From: an uncultured Aeromonadaceae bacterium
Lineage (GTDB): Bacteria > Pseudomonadota > Gammaproteobacteria > Enterobacterales > Aeromonadaceae
Length of the DNA stretch: 38,660 nt
Assembly: GCA_945957385.1 (NCBI GenBank)
Contig: CAMFKP010000037.1
Span: 1 to 38,660, forward strand
Reading direction: 5' to 3'
This document shows, one piece after another, positions 36,796 to 38,660 of this stretch. A program made the position numbers and the translations under genes. The stretch's first letter is position 1; every line of letters starts with the position of its first letter. The notes below the pieces were generated by a model. The model saw only the letters and a program-made list of their open reading frames with translations, did no database searches and was not told where the DNA came from.

Positions 36796-37926
36796 CTATC
36801 TTATCATCTTGATCTGATAGCGGGTATTTCTGCCGCCACCAGGCAATTTTTCAATACAGCCTTTCTCAAGTAAGTCGGCCAGATGGCGTGTGGCCGTGGC
36901 CTTACTGACCTTGGCTACTTTCTGATATTGGCTGGCGCTGATGCCCTGCAAAAAGCCGTTCTCGCCGCCGTCTAACAGCCGGTTCAGTACCTTGATTTGC
37001 TCGGCACTTAGGGGATCGCTGCCGTGTTGTTGCCAGAACCGGCTCTTGGCCAGGGTGCGGGTGATCGCCTGTTGGGCTTGCTCTAGCGTGGCATTCAACG
37101 TATCCAGAAACCAAACCAACCAGGCGGTGATATCCAGGCTGCCTTTTTGGGTCTGCTCCAGAACGTGATAGTAATCGGCGCGTTGTTCCAGGATCGCCAC
37201 CGACATGGCATACAGGCGGATACTCTGGCTATCAGCCTGGGAGAGTGCTAAATCAGTGAGGGCGCGGGTGATCCGGCCATTACCATCATCAAACGGGTGT
37301 AAGGTGACAAACCAGAGGTGGCTGATGGCAGCGCGCAGCAATGGATCTTGGCTGGGGTCGTTCAGGCTGGTATTGAACCAGTCGATAAAGCTGGCCAGTG
37401 CCGATTCGAGTCCCTGGCGTGGTGGGGCCTCGAAATGCACGGTCGGGCGATCCACTCGTCCAGATACCACTTGCATCGGCTCTTCACCGCGCAGCTGACC
37501 CACGCGCACACGCTGCACTGTCCAGTCAGAGGCGGGAAACAACCACTGATGCCATTGCAGCAGGCGCTCCAGCGTCAGCGGCTGATGTCGATTGTCGATG
37601 GCATCGAGCATCATGGCCGCCAGACCTTCGGAACGATCCGAGATGGGGTAGGGCTGCTCTTCGGATACGCCAAGCCGGCGGGCCAGTGATGAACGTACCG
37701 ATTGGGCATTGAGCCGTTCATCTTCAATGGCCGAGGAGGCGAGGATATTCGCTAGCAGCGTATCGAGCGCCTGGTCTTGTTGTGCCAGCGTAGAGCCGTG
37801 AGCGGAATGAGTGCCCAGCAGCAGCCCCAGATTGCGTTGCGCTGCCCGCAACCGTGGCTGTAGCGGTTCATCCTGCCAGCAAAAGTGCGGCCAGCCTTGC
37901 TGTTGCCAGATCCAGTTCGCTGTCAT
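36796..37926 (-). CDS. Fic-domain protein with N-terminal DUF4172 and C-terminal winged helix
   Basis: A 376-residue predicted AMP- or other nucleotide-transferase. The N-terminal part WIWQQQGWPHFCWQ is the DUF4172 signature. A candidate inhibitory helix is SSAIEDERL, where the usual Gly/Asn after Glu is Asp. The catalytic loop HPFDDGNGRITR (His210) is complete. The C terminus has a helix-turn-helix (SASQYQKVAKVSKATATRHLADL) that could bind the operator-like array upstream of its own promoter. It has GC-rich coding unlike the neighbouring KAP gene. It could be a regulator of host proteins or a toxin-like stability gene; the target is unknown. Confidence 0.92.
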   Translation of the reverse strand: MTANWIWQQQGWPHFCWQDEPLQPRLRAAQRNLGLLLGTHSAHGSTLAQQDQALDTLLANILASSAIEDERLNAQSVRSSLARRLGVSEEQPYPISDRSEGLAAMMLDAIDNRHQPLTLERLLQWHQWLFPASDWTVQRVRVGQLRGEEPMQVVSGRVDRPTVHFEAPPRQGLESALASFIDWFNTSLNDPSQDPLLRAAISHLWFVTLHPFDDGNGRITRALTDLALSQADSQSIRLYAMSVAILEQRADYYHVLEQTQKGSLDITAWLVWFLDTLNATLEQAQQAITRTLAKSRFWQQHGSDPLSAEQIKVLNRLLDGGENGFLQGISASQYQKVAKVSKATATRHLADLLEKGCIEKLPGGGRNTRYQIKMIR

Positions 37927-37967
37927 CTGCTTGCCTAGTCCTTTTCGGTTACAAGATCACGCCAGAC

Positions 37968-38028
37968 GAGCCGAATCGAACGCACATTCGGCTCACACAA
38001 TGAGCCGATAATAGCGGTGATTCGGCTC
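37968..38028 (-). promoter_or_regulatory. Operator-like array upstream of the fic gene
   Basis: There are four half-sites in alternating orientation: GAGCCGAAT (37968), ATTCGGCTC (37986), GAGCCGAT (38002) and ATTCGGCTC (38020). They form two inverted repeats with 9- and 10-base spacers, 34 bp apart. They lie 40-100 bases before the fic start, in its promoter region. The fic C-terminal winged helix is the obvious candidate binder. The rest of 37927-38243 shows no gene. Confidence 0.75.
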
Positions 38029-38243
38029 ACGGCACAACCGGTATAACGGAATTAATAACTGTGACGATCTATTGTCGTACTGGCCAAGACCATTCAAGCA
38101 GGCCCAGCAACAAGAGACCGCTGGTGTGTCAGTCTTTACCGATTTCTGGAAATGGAGATCGCTTTGAGTATCGGCTATGGTCGTCAGAGCAAGGGGCCAG
38201 GCAGATCTGTCACTGATGTTTGGTCTGGAATGAGCAGGAAAAC

Positions 38244-38256
38244 TTTAGCGGCTAAA
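38244..38256 (+). promoter_or_regulatory. KorB-type operator (OB), copy 3
   Basis: TTTAGCGGCTAAA, an exact 13-bp KorB operator, lies 18 bases before the ATG of the next gene and just before its ribosome site. As at the other copies a GCAGGAA sequence stands immediately to one side. Occupancy here should repress this gene. Confidence 0.8.
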
Positions 38257-38274
38257 AATTTGGAGGTTTTAGGC

Positions 38275-38559
38275 ATGGGCTGGACGCAGGAACAATCGAT
38301 CAACTTTGAATGTGCCAGGGAAGTAATCAACGATCTGATGGCCATTTATACGACAAAAATTTATGCAGAAAAGGGAAAGGCGATACCAGACTCGGAGTTA
38401 ATCAATAGTCTCTTGGCGGAAAGGAGCCGTTTGCATCAAGAAAGATCAGCTTTGGATGCTGATGATGACGTTGCAGTTGCAGCTGTTCGAACAAAGTACA
38501 ACCCGATTGTGCGTTCTTTGCGCGAAGAACATCGAGAAGAATGGAGTAAGTTGGTATAA
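38275..38559 (+). CDS. Small soluble protein under a KorB-type operator (unknown)
   Basis: A 94-residue charged, mainly helical protein (QSINFECAREVINDLMAIYT; later RLHQERSALDADDDVAVAAV). The frame opens upstream at 38152, but that extension would translate the KorB site and has no ribosome site, whereas GGAGG eight to nine bases before the ATG at 38275 is good. A short hairpin TAACGC-CCGCA-GCGTTA overlaps the stop region. No family recognised. Its operator suggests a gene switched by the presence of an IncP plasmid. Confidence 0.75.
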   Translation: MGWTQEQSINFECAREVINDLMAIYTTKIYAEKGKAIPDSELINSLLAERSRLHQERSALDADDDVAVAAVRTKYNPIVRSLREEHREEWSKLV

Positions 38560-38607
38560 CGCCCGCAGCGTTAGTGGCTGATTCGAATCTGTATAATCAC
38601 CGATCAA

Positions 38608-38645
38608 GGGGAGCCCGCAGAATTCGGAAAAAATCGTACGCTAAG
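38608..38645 (+). mobile_element. 38-bp terminal inverted repeat of a Tn3-family transposon (Tn1721/Tn21 type)
   Basis: It begins GGGGAGCCCGCAGAATTCGG and ends AAAAAATCGTACGCTAAG, the full 38-bp terminal repeat I know from Tn1721. The GGGG start and TACGCTAAG inner end are diagnostic for the family. The transposon body lies to the right, outside the window. The five bases before it (ATCAA, 38603-38607) would be one copy of the target duplication. Confidence 0.88.
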
Positions 38646-38660
38646 GTTTTCCGGGCATCC

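Noticed and set aside
38152..38274. Longer start for the small gene behind KorB site 3
   Set aside because: It would translate the operator and lacks a ribosome site; the ATG at 38275 has GGAGG.
38556..38607. Candidate attR (ATAACGCCCGC compared with ATAATCCCGCG after guaA)
   Set aside because: The match is short and imperfect, contains a small hairpin, and the element is interrupted by a transposon here; the true right end is probably outside the window.
23972..38607. KorA operators (GTTTAGCTAAAC)
   Set aside because: Searched by eye because KorB sites are present; none found, so only KorB-type control is proposed.

Overview
The window looks like the chromosome of a gammaproteobacterium, most likely Aeromonas or a close relative. 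The housekeeping proteins (NadA, GapA, GuaB, GuaA, SppA, AnsA, YdjA-type) resemble their enterobacterial homologues almost end to end and keep the same catalytic positions, and gapA-yeaD, ydjA/sppA-ansA and xseA/guaB-guaA keep the gene arrangement known from E. coli. The genus is an inference from gene content and a GC-rich coding style; no 16S gene is present.

Positions 1-24050 are ordinary chromosome. A tandem tRNA-Val/tRNA-Lys cluster is followed by a chemotaxis receptor, nadA, the glycolytic pair gapA-yeaD, a glycogen/maltodextrin operon (malQ-glgB-glgX), msrB, ansA, sppA with a small upstream ORF, a YdjA-type nitroreductase, a DMT exporter, a periplasmic binding protein, xseA, and guaB-guaA.

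Positions 23972-38607 are a mobile element whose integrase gene sits directly downstream of an intact guaA 3' end. Almost every transfer and maintenance feature is of broad-host-range plasmid type. RepA is IncQ/RSF1010-like and is paired with a RepC-like initiator. A 4 x 21-bp array overlaps the end of repC, and a second set of 17-bp repeats looks like the TrfA iterons of IncP (RK2) oriV. TraK, TraJ and TraI relatives surround an RK2-like oriT. There is an isolated trbJ-trbK-trbL block and three exact copies of the 13-bp KorB operator TTTAGC(G/C)GCTAAA. In the visible part there is no trfA, korB, coupling protein or mating-pore ATPase. The simplest reading is an integrative mobilizable element that behaves as a satellite of IncP-type plasmids: it carries IncP-readable DNA signals and selected IncP parts while leaving the regulator, the replication initiator and most of the mating machine to a helper. 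Cargo is a KAP-family P-loop NTPase (AT-rich, possibly anti-phage), a Fic protein with its own operator-like array, and a small unknown gene directly behind a KorB site.

At 38608-38645 the 38-bp terminal inverted repeat of a Tn1721/Tn21-type Tn3-family transposon begins. The element is therefore probably interrupted, and its far end (attR) lies outside the window.
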